Origin: Sphingorhabdus_B arenilitoris
GTDB lineage: Bacteria; Pseudomonadota; Alphaproteobacteria; Sphingomonadales; Sphingomonadaceae
Length of the DNA: 64,000 bases
Assembly (NCBI RefSeq): GCF_042651485.1
Contig: NZ_JBHSDH010000010.1
Span: forward strand, 210,345-274,344
Direction: 5' to 3'
The position numbers and the translations under genes were made by a program. The notes under the pieces were generated by a model. It was not told the origin of the DNA, searched no databases, and was given only the letters and a program-made list of their open reading frames with translations. The number at the start of each line of letters is the position of its first letter. Positions within the stretch are counted from its first letter, which is position 1. Positions 31,604 through 40,543 of this stretch are shown in pieces.

Positions 31604-34336
31604 CTATTTTTTCGCCGTTTGCGGGTCGGCGGATAACGTATCTGCTGCGTCTGCAATCCGTTTGGCTGGCTGCGCTGTCACAATGCCCAATTCGGCCATG
31701 GGCCGCGTCTTGCTCAGTTCGGCGATTTCGGACAAACGGCTATTCACCCCTATAATATTGGCGGCGAGCGGCGATATTTGCAGGCGATATTTGCCGTAAG
31801 GCACGCCTTCAAACAGGAAAAATCCGTCATACTCGCTGCGGGTCGTCTTCACGACATTGCCCTTTTGGTCAAGCAGGTCGATATCGACGCCGCTTAAGAT
31901 GCGTCCGCCCTCTTTTTGCAACGTGCCCGCAATTTCACCCGCCGCAACAAGCGGCAATTCAACAACAAATGGTATGCCCGGACGGGGTGTCACAACGATG
32001 CCTTTGGTGGCCGGCTGCACAAATGGATCGGGCAGACTGGACGCGTCGACACCGATTAAAATGGGCTGGAATGGCTGCAACCCGTCGATCATCGATGCCC
32101 CGGTCGCATCTGTCGGCTTACCACGGCCATTCAAACCCGCAGTCAACTCCACCTCTTTATGCAATGGCTCCTCGGGTTGGCGGATCCCGTCGCCATTTTC
32201 ATCGGTATAAACGATCGCCAGCGCCTGTCCCGTCGCCGCCAGTTTTTCCGATGCCACCCGGAAACCGCCGCGCGGATCGGGGCCGAGGCTGAATGCCAGG
32301 CTCAGGCCTGCGGCAACAGAGCCATCGGTTGCGGCTTCCAATTGCCCGGTCAACGCAAATTTTTCGAATCGGCGTGTATATCCAGCAGACAAACGCCCAC
32401 GGTCGCTTGCGGCATTATAGCCAAGCTCCAAACGATATTCCGAACGATCGCTCGCCCGGTAATCAGCCGTCAATTTTGATTCGCGAAAACCCGTATCGTC
32501 ACCCGACAGCCCGAATTCCGTCTCGCCGCGAAGACGTACACGGCCGATCCGGCCCGATAAACGCATAAGGGCATCAAGCCGGGCGGGTGGGTCATTGCCA
32601 AATGCCCGTTTTTCCTGTTCCCATTTGATTTCCGTACTTGCATTTATCCTATTGATATTAAACGATAAACGGCCAAGCATTTCCAATGTTTCATCGCCGC
32701 TGGTCCGGCGCCTATGGCGCGCTTCTACATGAACGGGAATTTTTTCGCCAAAGATGCTGACGCTTTGGTCGACGGAAAGCGCCAATAGCCGTTGTAGGTC
32801 AATTTCAAATCGTTCGCTTTGATAACCGTCTTGAAACAGCGCGGCTTCCGCGCTCACCGATGTTTCTCCAAATTGCGCTAATGCCTGACCGCGCAAGGCA
32901 TAGCCCCCAGCAAAATTGCTGGCCGCTGATAGTTCCATCAATGCAGGCCCCAATGCCCGGCGCAGCGACCCTTCCAAATAATTGCGCCTTACGCCTCTGA
33001 ATTGGGAGCTGGTAAAGGCCGCACCGACCGATGTCCGCGCATCTATCCCGCGTTCCAAACCAAATCCGCCGCGCCACCCATCGGTATCTGCCGCAACATC
33101 GCTGCCAAAATTCAACAAATCCTGACCAGCATCTTGAATCCCGGCCCAATAATAAGTTTCACGCGGCGGAATGGAATCGAGGCCAACAGGAATTAAGCGG
33201 CTATCACGCCTGACTTGACCCTGCGGGCCATATAATATGACCTCAAACTGGTTTTGCCCAAATTGGAGCGGCACGTCGAGAAATTCATAACGGCCATCAC
33301 CGCGGCTTTGCACATATCCGATCAATTGATCATTGCGATAAAGCTCAGCATCCCACCCATCGGGCAGCTCGCCGCGAAATGTGGTGCGGTCGAAACTATC
33401 AGGCCGTTCTGTAGGCCGATTGGTAACGTAGGCCCCGCGCCCCGCGCTCCCCTGTGGTCCCAGCGCGGTCGAGGCCGTAGAGACATCACCAACCGCAAAA
33501 TGTGTCGCCGCAAGCGGCCCCAATAGCTGACCTGCTGGATCGGTACGATAGGCCCGAAAACGAAGCTTTTCCGGAACACCCTGGTTATCCGAAGATAAAC
33601 GCGCGTCAAATGACGCCCCGGCCAATTCACCGCTGGCATAAACCTCATATCGCGCGTCAAAAGTTGCGCCGCGCAATTTATCCTGCCGCGCGCCTGCCGA
33701 CGCCACGACGTCAATAGACGGTGTGCGCCACAGTTTGTAGGGATCATGCGCCTGTGGCAGGGACGATAGATCAAATGTCTTGCGCGGTTGAACCTTACCC
33801 GCCCGGGCTTTGCGTTCTTCAGCCAGTTCGAAAGGCAGCTTTTCGTCCGATTCCAGGATCAGTAACGAATTGGATAAATCGGGCGTGACTTTTACGTCCA
33901 ACCATTGAGCCAATATATCTGTATTCACGCACCAGCCTTCCGGCGTGTCATAAATGTCATTAGGCTTGATCTTAGTTTCCTTGTTCACGATTTGTACTAT
34001 ACCAAGGTCACGGTCGATGGTGATTATGCGGTTTTCCTTAAACAACCAGCCAGTTGCGCGGCGCGACTTTTTGTCAAGCCGCACTGGCAGGTCCAACGCC
34101 ATAATAAAATCGCCCAAATCAACGCAAATATCTGTATTAGTTTGATAACCCCTGACCCCATCGCCAACACGCCATTGCCCCGACCGCACGTCGAGTAACA
34201 GCGCATCGTCGCTATTGGCCTTCCACATATTAGCGTTATCAGACGCAAATGCAGGTGCAGCCGGAACCGATAGGGTTCCGACTGCCATGGCGACAAGCGC
34301 CAGCGTCTTTCGCAAGGTGGGAAATGATAGGGACAC
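31604..34336 (-). CDS. Outer-membrane usher-like beta-barrel protein
   Basis: Predicted outer-membrane protein of 910 residues that would export and anchor the DUF4402 subunit. A signal peptide ends at PAFA (about 31). Residues 60-170 hold two similar segments, each with a cysteine (DICVDLGDF, Cys71; GWCVNTDI, Cys136), an alternating hydrophobic pattern and a DxxS turn, unlike the canonical FimD N-terminal domain. About 200-700 is rich in alternating aromatic/polar strands typical of a large barrel. YTDENGDGIRQPEEP begins a C-terminal part with beta-sandwich-like and carboxypeptidase-regulatory-like repeats. The start is GTG at 34336. Usher function is inferred mainly from the chaperone and pilin-like neighbours. 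Confidence 0.72.
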   Translation of the reverse strand: MSLSFPTLRKTLALVAMAVGTLSVPAAPAFASDNANMWKANSDDALLLDVRSGQWRVGDGVRGYQTNTDICVDLGDFIMALDLPVRLDKKSRRATGWLFKENRIITIDRDLGIVQIVNKETKIKPNDIYDTPEGWCVNTDILAQWLDVKVTPDLSNSLLILESDEKLPFELAEERKARAGKVQPRKTFDLSSLPQAHDPYKLWRTPSIDVVASAGARQDKLRGATFDARYEVYASGELAGASFDARLSSDNQGVPEKLRFRAYRTDPAGQLLGPLAATHFAVGDVSTASTALGPQGSAGRGAYVTNRPTERPDSFDRTTFRGELPDGWDAELYRNDQLIGYVQSRGDGRYEFLDVPLQFGQNQFEVILYGPQGQVRRDSRLIPVGLDSIPPRETYYWAGIQDAGQDLLNFGSDVAADTDGWRGGFGLERGIDARTSVGAAFTSSQFRGVRRNYLEGSLRRALGPALMELSAASNFAGGYALRGQALAQFGETSVSAEAALFQDGYQSERFEIDLQRLLALSVDQSVSIFGEKIPVHVEARHRRRTSGDETLEMLGRLSFNINRINASTEIKWEQEKRAFGNDPPARLDALMRLSGRIGRVRLRGETEFGLSGDDTGFRESKLTADYRASDRSEYRLELGYNAASDRGRLSAGYTRRFEKFALTGQLEAATDGSVAAGLSLAFSLGPDPRGGFRVASEKLAATGQALAIVYTDENGDGIRQPEEPLHKEVELTAGLNGRGKPTDATGASMIDGLQPFQPILIGVDASSLPDPFVQPATKGIVVTPRPGIPFVVELPLVAAGEIAGTLQKEGGRILSGVDIDLLDQKGNVVKTTRSEYDGFFLFEGVPYGKYRLQISPLAANIIGVNSRLSEIAELSKTRPMAELGIVTAQPAKRIADAADTLSADPQTAKK

Positions 34337-34372
34337 GTATTTGGCCGATCCTTGATCCGGGCGAGTGAGCCC

Positions 34373-35215
34373 TTAATTCAGGACAGATTTGACCTCCGAA
34401 ATTAACGCGCCGCCATTTTCAACGGCTTCATAATAGCCGATAGTAACAGGCCCTTTTAACGCCGCCAAAATCTCCTCATTGACGGGCAAGGTTACCACGC
34501 GCGATTCGAGTTCAGGATATATTGCGATGCCGCGGGCCACCATTACTGGCTCTGAAATGCCAGGCTTGGATACCCGAATTTCTCCAAAGACAGATGCACT
34601 CCCCTTGCGGCTTAGGTCAAAAGCCAAAGCGGGACCGTCCACGGTGCTTTCGACGCGCGGGTTGGCAAGCGCTGCCTGTGCTTCCAGTTGACCTTTGCGA
34701 ACAATGATCGGAATGGTCACGCCATATACCGGAATCAACTGTATCTGCACGCCATCGCCAGCATCCTCGGTGTCCGTGACGGCAGCGGTTTTGGGAATTG
34801 CGCGAAATAACATATGCGCCCGATATTCACCGTCCGGCAGGTCCTGCATTTGGGTCAGACCAATGCGGATCGATTGGGGTTGATTGGGCGGCAGGGTGAC
34901 ACGGCGCGGCGCATAACGGATAATCCGCTGTATTGCCTGCTCTTTTTCATTGGCCGCCTCTTCCGGCACTTCTTCCAATCGTCCGACATCATTCATTCGG
35001 CGCAGCTCCAAAGAAATCCGGTATGTCGCCTCTTCTTCGCCGATGTTATTGAGGATCACCTCCGTACCCCGGCGGCCATCGAGCACCACGCGGGTCGGCG
35101 CAACCAGCAAGTCTCCGGCGGCATAGGCCGGGGCGGACATCACCATCGGCGCTGTGACCATAGTCGCCATAACGAGGGCAAATGGGCTGAACGATTGGGC
35201 GATTTTTGTGAACAT
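34373..35215 (-). CDS. Periplasmic pilus-assembly chaperone (PapD-like)
   Basis: Predicted periplasmic chaperone of 280 residues. Residues 1-32 are a signal peptide ending APAYA. The first immunoglobulin-like domain starts GDLLVAPTRVVLDGRRGTEV and has RIIRYAPRRVTLPPNQPQSI with IRIGL following, matching the chaperone signature of donor-strand complementation proteins. The second domain is about 165-280. It is 36 bases upstream of the usher-like gene and downstream of the DUF4402 gene on the same strand, giving the order subunit, chaperone, usher. The chaperone is more diverged than FimC/PapD. Confidence 0.82.
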   Translation of the reverse strand: MFTKIAQSFSPFALVMATMVTAPMVMSAPAYAAGDLLVAPTRVVLDGRRGTEVILNNIGEEEATYRISLELRRMNDVGRLEEVPEEAANEKEQAIQRIIRYAPRRVTLPPNQPQSIRIGLTQMQDLPDGEYRAHMLFRAIPKTAAVTDTEDAGDGVQIQLIPVYGVTIPIIVRKGQLEAQAALANPRVESTVDGPALAFDLSRKGSASVFGEIRVSKPGISEPVMVARGIAIYPELESRVVTLPVNEEILAALKGPVTIGYYEAVENGGALISEVKSVLN

Positions 35216-35384
35216 CTATTTACTATCCTCTGTTGTTGCACAGGCGGCGACGCGCCGTGCATAATTCGAAGGATATGATTGACAGAATATAGTTACCAAC
35301 AGCCTAATACACGCTACCAAATTGATGCTGCGCTATTGATCCTTGCGGGTTGCCCATATTGCAACTGCTTTGCGCGCAAAGGCA

Positions 35385-35422
35385 ATGAGCCCCCGGATGG
35401 ATTGCTCCAGCCGAGGGCTCAT
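35385..35422 (-). terminator. Hairpin between pilin-like and chaperone genes (possible attenuator)
   Basis: ATGAGCCCCCGG (35385-35396) and CCGAGGGCTCAT (35411-35422) form a twelve-position stem with one mismatch and a 14-base loop, 34 bases past the DUF4402 stop. No strong U-run follows on the minus strand. It could reduce read-through so that the subunit is made in excess over the chaperone and usher. Confidence 0.55.
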
Positions 35423-35456
35423 TTATTCATTCAACCTTTACAGAAGGTAGAAATGC

Positions 35457-35954
35457 TTACTGATAATCTGCAGTCACCGGGAAGGTTGTGCTGTAAACGC
35501 CAGCTGCTTGGTTTGCACCAACAGTCAACGTGCCGCCGATGTAAACAGTCTGCAAAGCAGCCGAGTTAAATGTGATCGACGCGTTGGACAATGCCAGCGA
35601 AACCGGCATATTGGCGCCAGGGCCGCTCAAAGCAACACCAGTTGTTGGAACCGACAGAGCAACAACTTGACCTTGGGTCGCGTTGGTTACCTGAAACGAC
35701 GCGCGGGTCGCGGTTCCTACGCAAATAACGCCGGTGCAGCTGCGTGTGTCTGATGCCGTTGGCAAAGCAACGGTGCCGCCATCTGCGTCGCCCGCGATCA
35801 GACCAAAGTCCAGATCAGTAACAGCCGACAAAGCAACAGGTGTCAGGATTTCGGCTTCAGCATTTGCTGTCTCGGTAGCAGCATTAGCCGCGCCGGAAAC
35901 CAAAGAAGCGGCTGCAATCGTTCCAGCCAAAGCGAATTTCATTTTGTTCAACAT
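35457..35954 (-). CDS. DUF4402 protein, pilin-like surface subunit
   Basis: Exported protein of 165 residues: signal peptide 1-26 (FALAGTIAAASLVSGAANA), then a beta-rich domain. TPVALSAVTDLDFGLIAG is the typical start of DUF4402 proteins, and PVSLALSNASI and VYIGGTLTVGANQAAGVYST are the later strands, ending in FPVTADYQ, like the terminal strand of pilus subunits. Two cysteines (TRSCTGVICVG) could form a disulfide. The start ATG at 35954 is used because it opens the signal peptide; 35975 is an alternative. Genetic linkage to a PapD-like chaperone and an usher-like barrel makes a fimbrial or coat subunit the best reading. Confidence 0.8.
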   Translation of the reverse strand: MLNKMKFALAGTIAAASLVSGAANAATETANAEAEILTPVALSAVTDLDFGLIAGDADGGTVALPTASDTRSCTGVICVGTATRASFQVTNATQGQVVALSVPTTGVALSGPGANMPVSLALSNASITFNSAALQTVYIGGTLTVGANQAAGVYSTTFPVTADYQ

Positions 35955-36053
35955 AATATAGTCCTCTTGCGACAAAGTGCAATTTCAGGAATGCCCCACT
36001 GCATCCATGGCCCCTTTTGCCGCACGAATCATAAGGACTCGCGAAGCCCTTTG

Positions 36054-36069
36054 GTTAATCGATCTTAAC
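36054..36069. promoter_or_regulatory. Near-palindromic GTTAA-N6-TTAAC site upstream of the DUF4402 gene
   Basis: In the 259-base gap between parB and the DUF4402 gene, GTTAA and TTAAC are inverted around six bases, about 100 bases ahead of the subunit start. It resembles the alphaproteobacterial CtrA consensus TTAA-N7-TTAA but has one base less. An AT-rich stretch (36065-36120) lies beside it. No other element is recognisable in the gap. Confidence 0.3.
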
Positions 36070-36213
36070 TTTTTTACTGATATAATTATTTTATTTCAAT
36101 GTCTTAGATGGATTTTTTAGCGCTAAATCCGACAGGATTGGGATTCATTTGTTAACGGTGACACGATTTTACAAAGAGTTTCACCGCTATTTTGGTGGAT
36201 CGGTACCGCCCGC

Positions 36214-37164
36214 TTAAAATGTTTCGCCGGTCAAACGCTGGCATAGCATATCAAGCTGATCCAAGCTGCCATATTGGAATGTCACCGCGCCCGCACCGCT
36301 CGAACCTTCCTGTTTGATCATCACCTTCAATCCCAACAAATCGCCCAAATGGTTTTCTACTGCGCGGATATCTGCATCGGCGCTCGCATCCCGCATGGAC
36401 GGTTTTGTCGTTGCGGCCTTCGATCCTGATTTGTTTTTGCGGACCAACGCTTCGGTCGCACGGACCGACAGGCCTTTTTTAACGACGACAGCGGCAAGCT
36501 CCACCGCTTGCTCGCTCCCCAATAGCGCCCGAGCATGGCCCATTTGCAGTTTATTTTCGATCACCAGATCGCGCAATGTTGGCGGCAGGTCGAGCAGACG
36601 CATCATATTGGCAACATGACTGCGCGACTTATCGACAATTTGCGCCAGCGCCGCTTGGCTGTGACCAAATTCGTCAGACAGCCTTTTATAGGCTTCGGCC
36701 TCCTCGATTGGGTTCAGATCCTGCCGCTGAATATTTTCTATAATCGCTATTTCAAGCGTTTCCGCGTCATCAAAATCCCGAACTATGGCGGGAATGCTAT
36801 GGATTTGTGCTTTTTGTGCCGCACGCCAGCGCCGTTCACCGGCGACAATTTGATAGCCTTTTCCAAAAGGGCGCACGACGATGGGCTGAATTATTCCATG
36901 ACGCGATAGGCTTTGCGCCAATTCCTCCAATGCGGGTTCGGCAAAATGCCGCCGCGGTTGAGCGGGGTTGGGCGTGATATCGGCGACATTGATAGAAGCG
37001 ATCCCGGCTGCTACCGCCCGTGCTTTACTGTTCGAGTTAACGGCAGATGCATCGCCATCATCGCGCACTACCGGCTGTTCCCGGATGGCCTCACCCAGCA
37101 GCGCGTCCAATCCGCGCCCGAGGCCCAATTTGCGAGGCACTGCTTTTTCCTTTGGATCGCTCAT
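36214..37164 (-). CDS. parB: Chromosome partitioning protein ParB
   Basis: ParB/Spo0J CTPase and centromere-binding protein of 316 residues. The N-terminal LGRGLDALLGEA contains the ParA-stimulating region, GERRWRAAQKA (about 109-119) is the CTP-binding motif, IIENIQRQDLNPIEEA follows, and the helix-turn-helix runs over about 160-200 (QAALAQIVDKSRSHVANMMR). The C-terminal dimerisation domain ends near residue 316. It overlaps parA by four bases (ATGA). Its targets, perfect parS sites, lie 1.4-3.4 kb upstream in the same gene cluster. Confidence 0.97.
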   Translation of the reverse strand: MSDPKEKAVPRKLGLGRGLDALLGEAIREQPVVRDDGDASAVNSNSKARAVAAGIASINVADITPNPAQPRRHFAEPALEELAQSLSRHGIIQPIVVRPFGKGYQIVAGERRWRAAQKAQIHSIPAIVRDFDDAETLEIAIIENIQRQDLNPIEEAEAYKRLSDEFGHSQAALAQIVDKSRSHVANMMRLLDLPPTLRDLVIENKLQMGHARALLGSEQAVELAAVVVKKGLSVRATEALVRKNKSGSKAATTKPSMRDASADADIRAVENHLGDLLGLKVMIKQEGSSGAGAVTFQYGSLDQLDMLCQRLTGETF

Positions 37165-37946
37165 GCGGCTAACTCCTCTTTTGCGGGCAGGCGGCCGATC
37201 AATTCCCGGGCAAGCGCCATATAAGCCTCAGAACCGCTGCACCGATGATCATAAACTAATGCGGGCAATCCATGGCTCGGCGCCTCGGACAGGCGCACAT
37301 TGCGCGGTATGACGGTGTCAAAAACCAATCCGCTTAAGCAGCTGCGCACATCCTCCTCAACCTGATCGGTCAAGCGGTTGCGGCGGTCATACATGGTCAA
37401 GACTACACCCCGGATCGATAAATCGGGGTTGAAGCGTTTTTGTATCCGTTCAACTGTTTGTAAAAGCTGACTTAATCCTTCCAATGCAAAAAATTCGCAT
37501 TGCAACGGGACAATGATGGAATCGACCGCGACCAGAGCATTGATCGTAAGCAAACCCAAAGAGGGCGGGCAGTCGATCAGCACAATATCCCATTTATCCG
37601 CCGCGTCATCGAAAGCGGTCTTTAACCGGTGCGTCCGATCTTCAAACTCCACCAATTCTACTTCAGCGCCGGATAAATCGACCGTGGCCGGAATAATGTC
37701 CAATTCCGGAATAATCGTTGCTATGGCCGATTCCTCAATTCCCGCTTCACCGAATAATAAATCATAACTGCTATGCACGCGGTCCGCCTGTTTTACGCCG
37801 AGCCCGGTGGAGGCGTTGCCTTGTGGATCGAGATCGATCAACAAGCATTTCCATCCGCTCGCCGCCATTGCGGTGGCCATATTGATTGCGGTTGTGGTCT
37901 TCCCGACGCCGCCTTTTTGGTTCGCAATTGCTATACGGATCATCAT
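37161..37946 (-). CDS. parA: Chromosome partitioning ATPase ParA
   Basis: Deviant-Walker ParA ATPase of 261 residues that positions ParB-parS complexes. NQKGGVGKTTTAINMATAM (about 8-26) contains the signature lysines, DLDPQGNASTG (about 37-47) is the A' region, and DCPPSLGLLT the Walker B. A second in-frame ATG lies directly after the first (37943). It follows rsmG by ten bases and overlaps parB by four, in the standard rsmG-parA-parB order. Confidence 0.97.
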   Translation of the reverse strand: MMIRIAIANQKGGVGKTTTAINMATAMAASGWKCLLIDLDPQGNASTGLGVKQADRVHSSYDLLFGEAGIEESAIATIIPELDIIPATVDLSGAEVELVEFEDRTHRLKTAFDDAADKWDIVLIDCPPSLGLLTINALVAVDSIIVPLQCEFFALEGLSQLLQTVERIQKRFNPDLSIRGVVLTMYDRRNRLTDQVEEDVRSCLSGLVFDTVIPRNVRLSEAPSHGLPALVYDHRCSGSEAYMALARELIGRLPAKEELAA

Positions 37947-37956
37947 TATATCCTCG

Positions 37957-38607
37957 CTATTTTTTTGCCTTTTTCGGCAAAACACCGCGTAAACGGCCGA
38001 TCAATATTCCCGCATCCGCATCGGTTATGCTTGGCACGACGCGAAAATCAATGGGCCATTGACCTGTGACATCTTCCATTTCCTTAACCGCATTTCGGCC
38101 CTTTGGTAATAGCCAGTAACTCTTTTCTGTGGAAAATCGCGCCGCGCCGCTCAACAATCGGGGCAGCGGGGCAAAGGCTCGGGCGCTAATTACATCATAT
38201 TTTTGACTTTGTAGCTTTTCGACAGGACTTCCGGCTATTTGCACCTGTGTCCCAAAATCGAGCAACAAAGCCGCCCGCTCCAAATAATCTATCCGCCGTG
38301 CGCGCGATTCAACCAAGGTGATCTGATGATTCGTGAGCAGCGCAATCACGATTCCTGGAAAACCAGCACCAGAGCCTAGGTCCAACCAGCGCTGATGCTT
38401 CTGCATATCCGCAGGTAAATGGATCAGCAATTGAGCGCTATCGACTATATGGCGGGCCCATATGCTATCCAAAGTCGATGCAGCGATTAAATTCTGATTT
38501 TCCGCTTCAGCACGCAGAAAGGCGATGAAGCATTCCAACTTCTCCATTGTTTCACGTGAAACATTCAACTGCGATATCAGCCAAGCTTTGGCTTCATCTT
38601 CGGTCAT
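37957..38607 (-). CDS. rsmG: 16S rRNA (guanine-527-N7)-methyltransferase
   Basis: SAM-dependent methyltransferase of 216 residues modifying G527 in the 530 loop of 16S rRNA. WLDLGSGAGFPGIVIALL (about 70-87) binds SAM and VESRARRIDYLERAA (about 94-108) follows. The N-terminal NVSRETMEKL (about 14-23) is encoded across a perfect parS site, so the protein and centromere sequences overlap, as in many bacteria. The start overlaps the mnmG stop by four bases. Confidence 0.96.
   Translation of the reverse strand: MTEDEAKAWLISQLNVSRETMEKLECFIAFLRAEAENQNLIAASTLDSIWARHIVDSAQLLIHLPADMQKHQRWLDLGSGAGFPGIVIALLTNHQITLVESRARRIDYLERAALLLDFGTQVQIAGSPVEKLQSQKYDVISARAFAPLPRLLSGAARFSTEKSYWLLPKGRNAVKEMEDVTGQWPIDFRVVPSITDADAGILIGRLRGVLPKKAKK
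38548..38563. promoter_or_regulatory. parS centromere site (perfect)
   Basis: TGTTTCACGTGAAACA, identical to the bacterial parS consensus palindrome, lies inside the 5' part of rsmG and is read there as VSRET. ParB is expected to load here. Confidence 0.95.
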
Positions 38608-40493
38608 GCTGCTTTTGATTCGGAATTGCTTGCCCGTTTGGCATGCACCAATATCGCTGCCAGCGCGGCAGGTGTAACCCCCCTCACCCGGGCTGCCGCC
38701 GCCAATGTTTCAGGCCGGGCCAAACTCAATCGCTCTACCATCTCATTCGACAAGCCTGCAATTGACTTATAGTTAAAATCAGCTGCCAACCGAATACGCT
38801 CATTGCTGGTCAACGCCGCAATCTCGGCTTCTTGCCGGGCCATATAGGGGGCATATCGGCCGTCCTGTTCAACCTCCGCGATCAAGTCATCGGGAAATTC
38901 CGATGTTTCACATGAAACGGATAGGAGATCATTGACCGTCACGGACGGAAAGCGGAGCCAATCGATTAACGGCATCCGGCCCGCATCACTCTTAACATTC
39001 AGTCCTGCCTGAATAAGCTGATCAGCTGTTACACTTTCGGCCAAAGCGGTATCAATTGATTCGCGCTGGGCGGCACGCTGTTCATAGGCAGACTGACGCT
39101 GCGCACCAACAACGCCCACCTCAATGGCCAGCGGCGTCAACCGTGTCGCTGCATTATCAGCGCGGAGCCGCAACCGATATTCAGCCCGCGCCGTCAGCAT
39201 CCGATAGGGCTCGGTCACACCTTGCAGGACAAGGTCATCGACCATGACCGCGATATAGCTGTTTGAACGGTCGATGGCCGGCGCATCGCGTTCCAATATC
39301 TGGCAAGCTGCCCCCATCCCCGCGATCAAACCCTGCGCTGCGGCTTCTTCATAACCGGTCGTGCCATTTATTTGACCAGCGCAATAAAGGCCTTCAAATC
39401 CGCTGACCGCCAAATTGCGGTCAAGCGCCCTTGGATCAATATGATCATATTCGACCGCATAGCCCGGAACAATGATTTCACAATCTTCCAAACCTGCCAT
39501 CGACCGCACCATCGCCGCCTGTATGTCGGTCGGCAGGGAAGTCGAGATACCGTTGGGATAGATATAATGGCTATCCAGCCCCTCGGGTTCCAAGAAAATC
39601 TGATGCCCATCGCGGTCACCAAAACGGAATATTTTGTCTTCAATAGACGGGCAATAACGCGGCCCCTGGCCTTGAATATCGCCGCCAAATAACGGGGACC
39701 TGTCTAGGCCCGATCGAATAATATCGTGAGTGATCACATTGGTCCGGGTTACCGCGCAGAATATTTCAGGCACCGGGCGCCGTTTGGTCATCGCCGACAT
39801 CGTCCAGTTGCCATCGTCGGAGGGCTGTTCGTCCAATGCCGCCCAATTTATCGTCCGGCCGTCCAAGCGCGGCGGTGTTCCTGTTTTCAAACGGGCCATC
39901 GGCAGCCCCGCCGAGCGAATCTGGTCTGCGAGTTTTAACGCGCTATTCTCGCCAATGCGTCCGCCCTCCAGCCGCTCTTCGCCGCGAAATAATTTCCCGC
40001 CTAAAAAGGTGCCAGTGGCCAATATGACTGCTTTTGCATGAACCGCGCTGCCATCTGCTAAATTGATACCTGTTACCCGCCGATCATTCCGGCCATCAAA
40101 TAACAGCGCCGCCGCCTCACCCTCTATGATCGTTAGGTTTGAATAGACCCCCAATTGCCTCTGCACCGAGGCCTTAAATAATCGCCGATCAGCCTGAATT
40201 CTTGGGCCCTGAACCGCTGCACCTTTGGACGCATTGAGCATTCGATAATGTATCGCTGCATCATCTGCTGCTCGCGCGATAATGCCGTCAAAGGCATCAA
40301 CCTCTCGAACCAAATGACCTTTGCCCAAACCGCCAATTGCTGGATTACAGGACATGGCACCGATCATCGCCTTGGTAAAGCTGACCAATGCGACGGCCAT
40401 CCCCATGCGCGCGGCAGCTGACGCTGCTTCACAGCCCGCATGGCCGCCACCAATGACCACAATGTCAAAGTTAAGGGATGAACGATCTTTCAT
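38604..40493 (-). CDS. mnmG: tRNA uridine 5-carboxymethylaminomethyl modification enzyme MnmG (GidA)
   Basis: FAD-binding subunit (629 residues) of the MnmE-MnmG complex that modifies wobble U34 of tRNAs. VIGGGHAGCEAASAAARMG (about 12-30) binds FAD, SCNPAIGGLGKGHLVREVDA is the family signature, LATGTFLGGKLFRGEE follows, and CAGQINGTTGYEEAAAQGL (about 374-392) is the MnmG motif. The C-terminal helical domain (about 545-629) binds MnmE. A degenerate parS lies within the gene near codon 528. mnmE is upstream, with an intergenic parS between them. Confidence 0.97.
   Translation of the reverse strand: MKDRSSLNFDIVVIGGGHAGCEAASAAARMGMAVALVSFTKAMIGAMSCNPAIGGLGKGHLVREVDAFDGIIARAADDAAIHYRMLNASKGAAVQGPRIQADRRLFKASVQRQLGVYSNLTIIEGEAAALLFDGRNDRRVTGINLADGSAVHAKAVILATGTFLGGKLFRGEERLEGGRIGENSALKLADQIRSAGLPMARLKTGTPPRLDGRTINWAALDEQPSDDGNWTMSAMTKRRPVPEIFCAVTRTNVITHDIIRSGLDRSPLFGGDIQGQGPRYCPSIEDKIFRFGDRDGHQIFLEPEGLDSHYIYPNGISTSLPTDIQAAMVRSMAGLEDCEIIVPGYAVEYDHIDPRALDRNLAVSGFEGLYCAGQINGTTGYEEAAAQGLIAGMGAACQILERDAPAIDRSNSYIAVMVDDLVLQGVTEPYRMLTARAEYRLRLRADNAATRLTPLAIEVGVVGAQRQSAYEQRAAQRESIDTALAESVTADQLIQAGLNVKSDAGRMPLIDWLRFPSVTVNDLLSVSCETSEFPDDLIAEVEQDGRYAPYMARQEAEIAALTSNERIRLAADFNYKSIAGLSNEMVERLSLARPETLAAAARVRGVTPAALAAILVHAKRASNSESKAA
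38904..38919. promoter_or_regulatory. Degenerate parS-like site in mnmG
   Basis: TGTTTCACATGAAACG matches parS at 14 of 16 positions (central G to A, last A to G). It lies 340 bases from the perfect parS in rsmG and inside mnmG. Weak ParB affinity is plausible. Confidence 0.6.
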
Positions 40494-40543
40494 AGTCCAA
40501 GCCCTTTAGCGCAGGCCATGCCCATGGTCAAAGCCGCTTTCAA

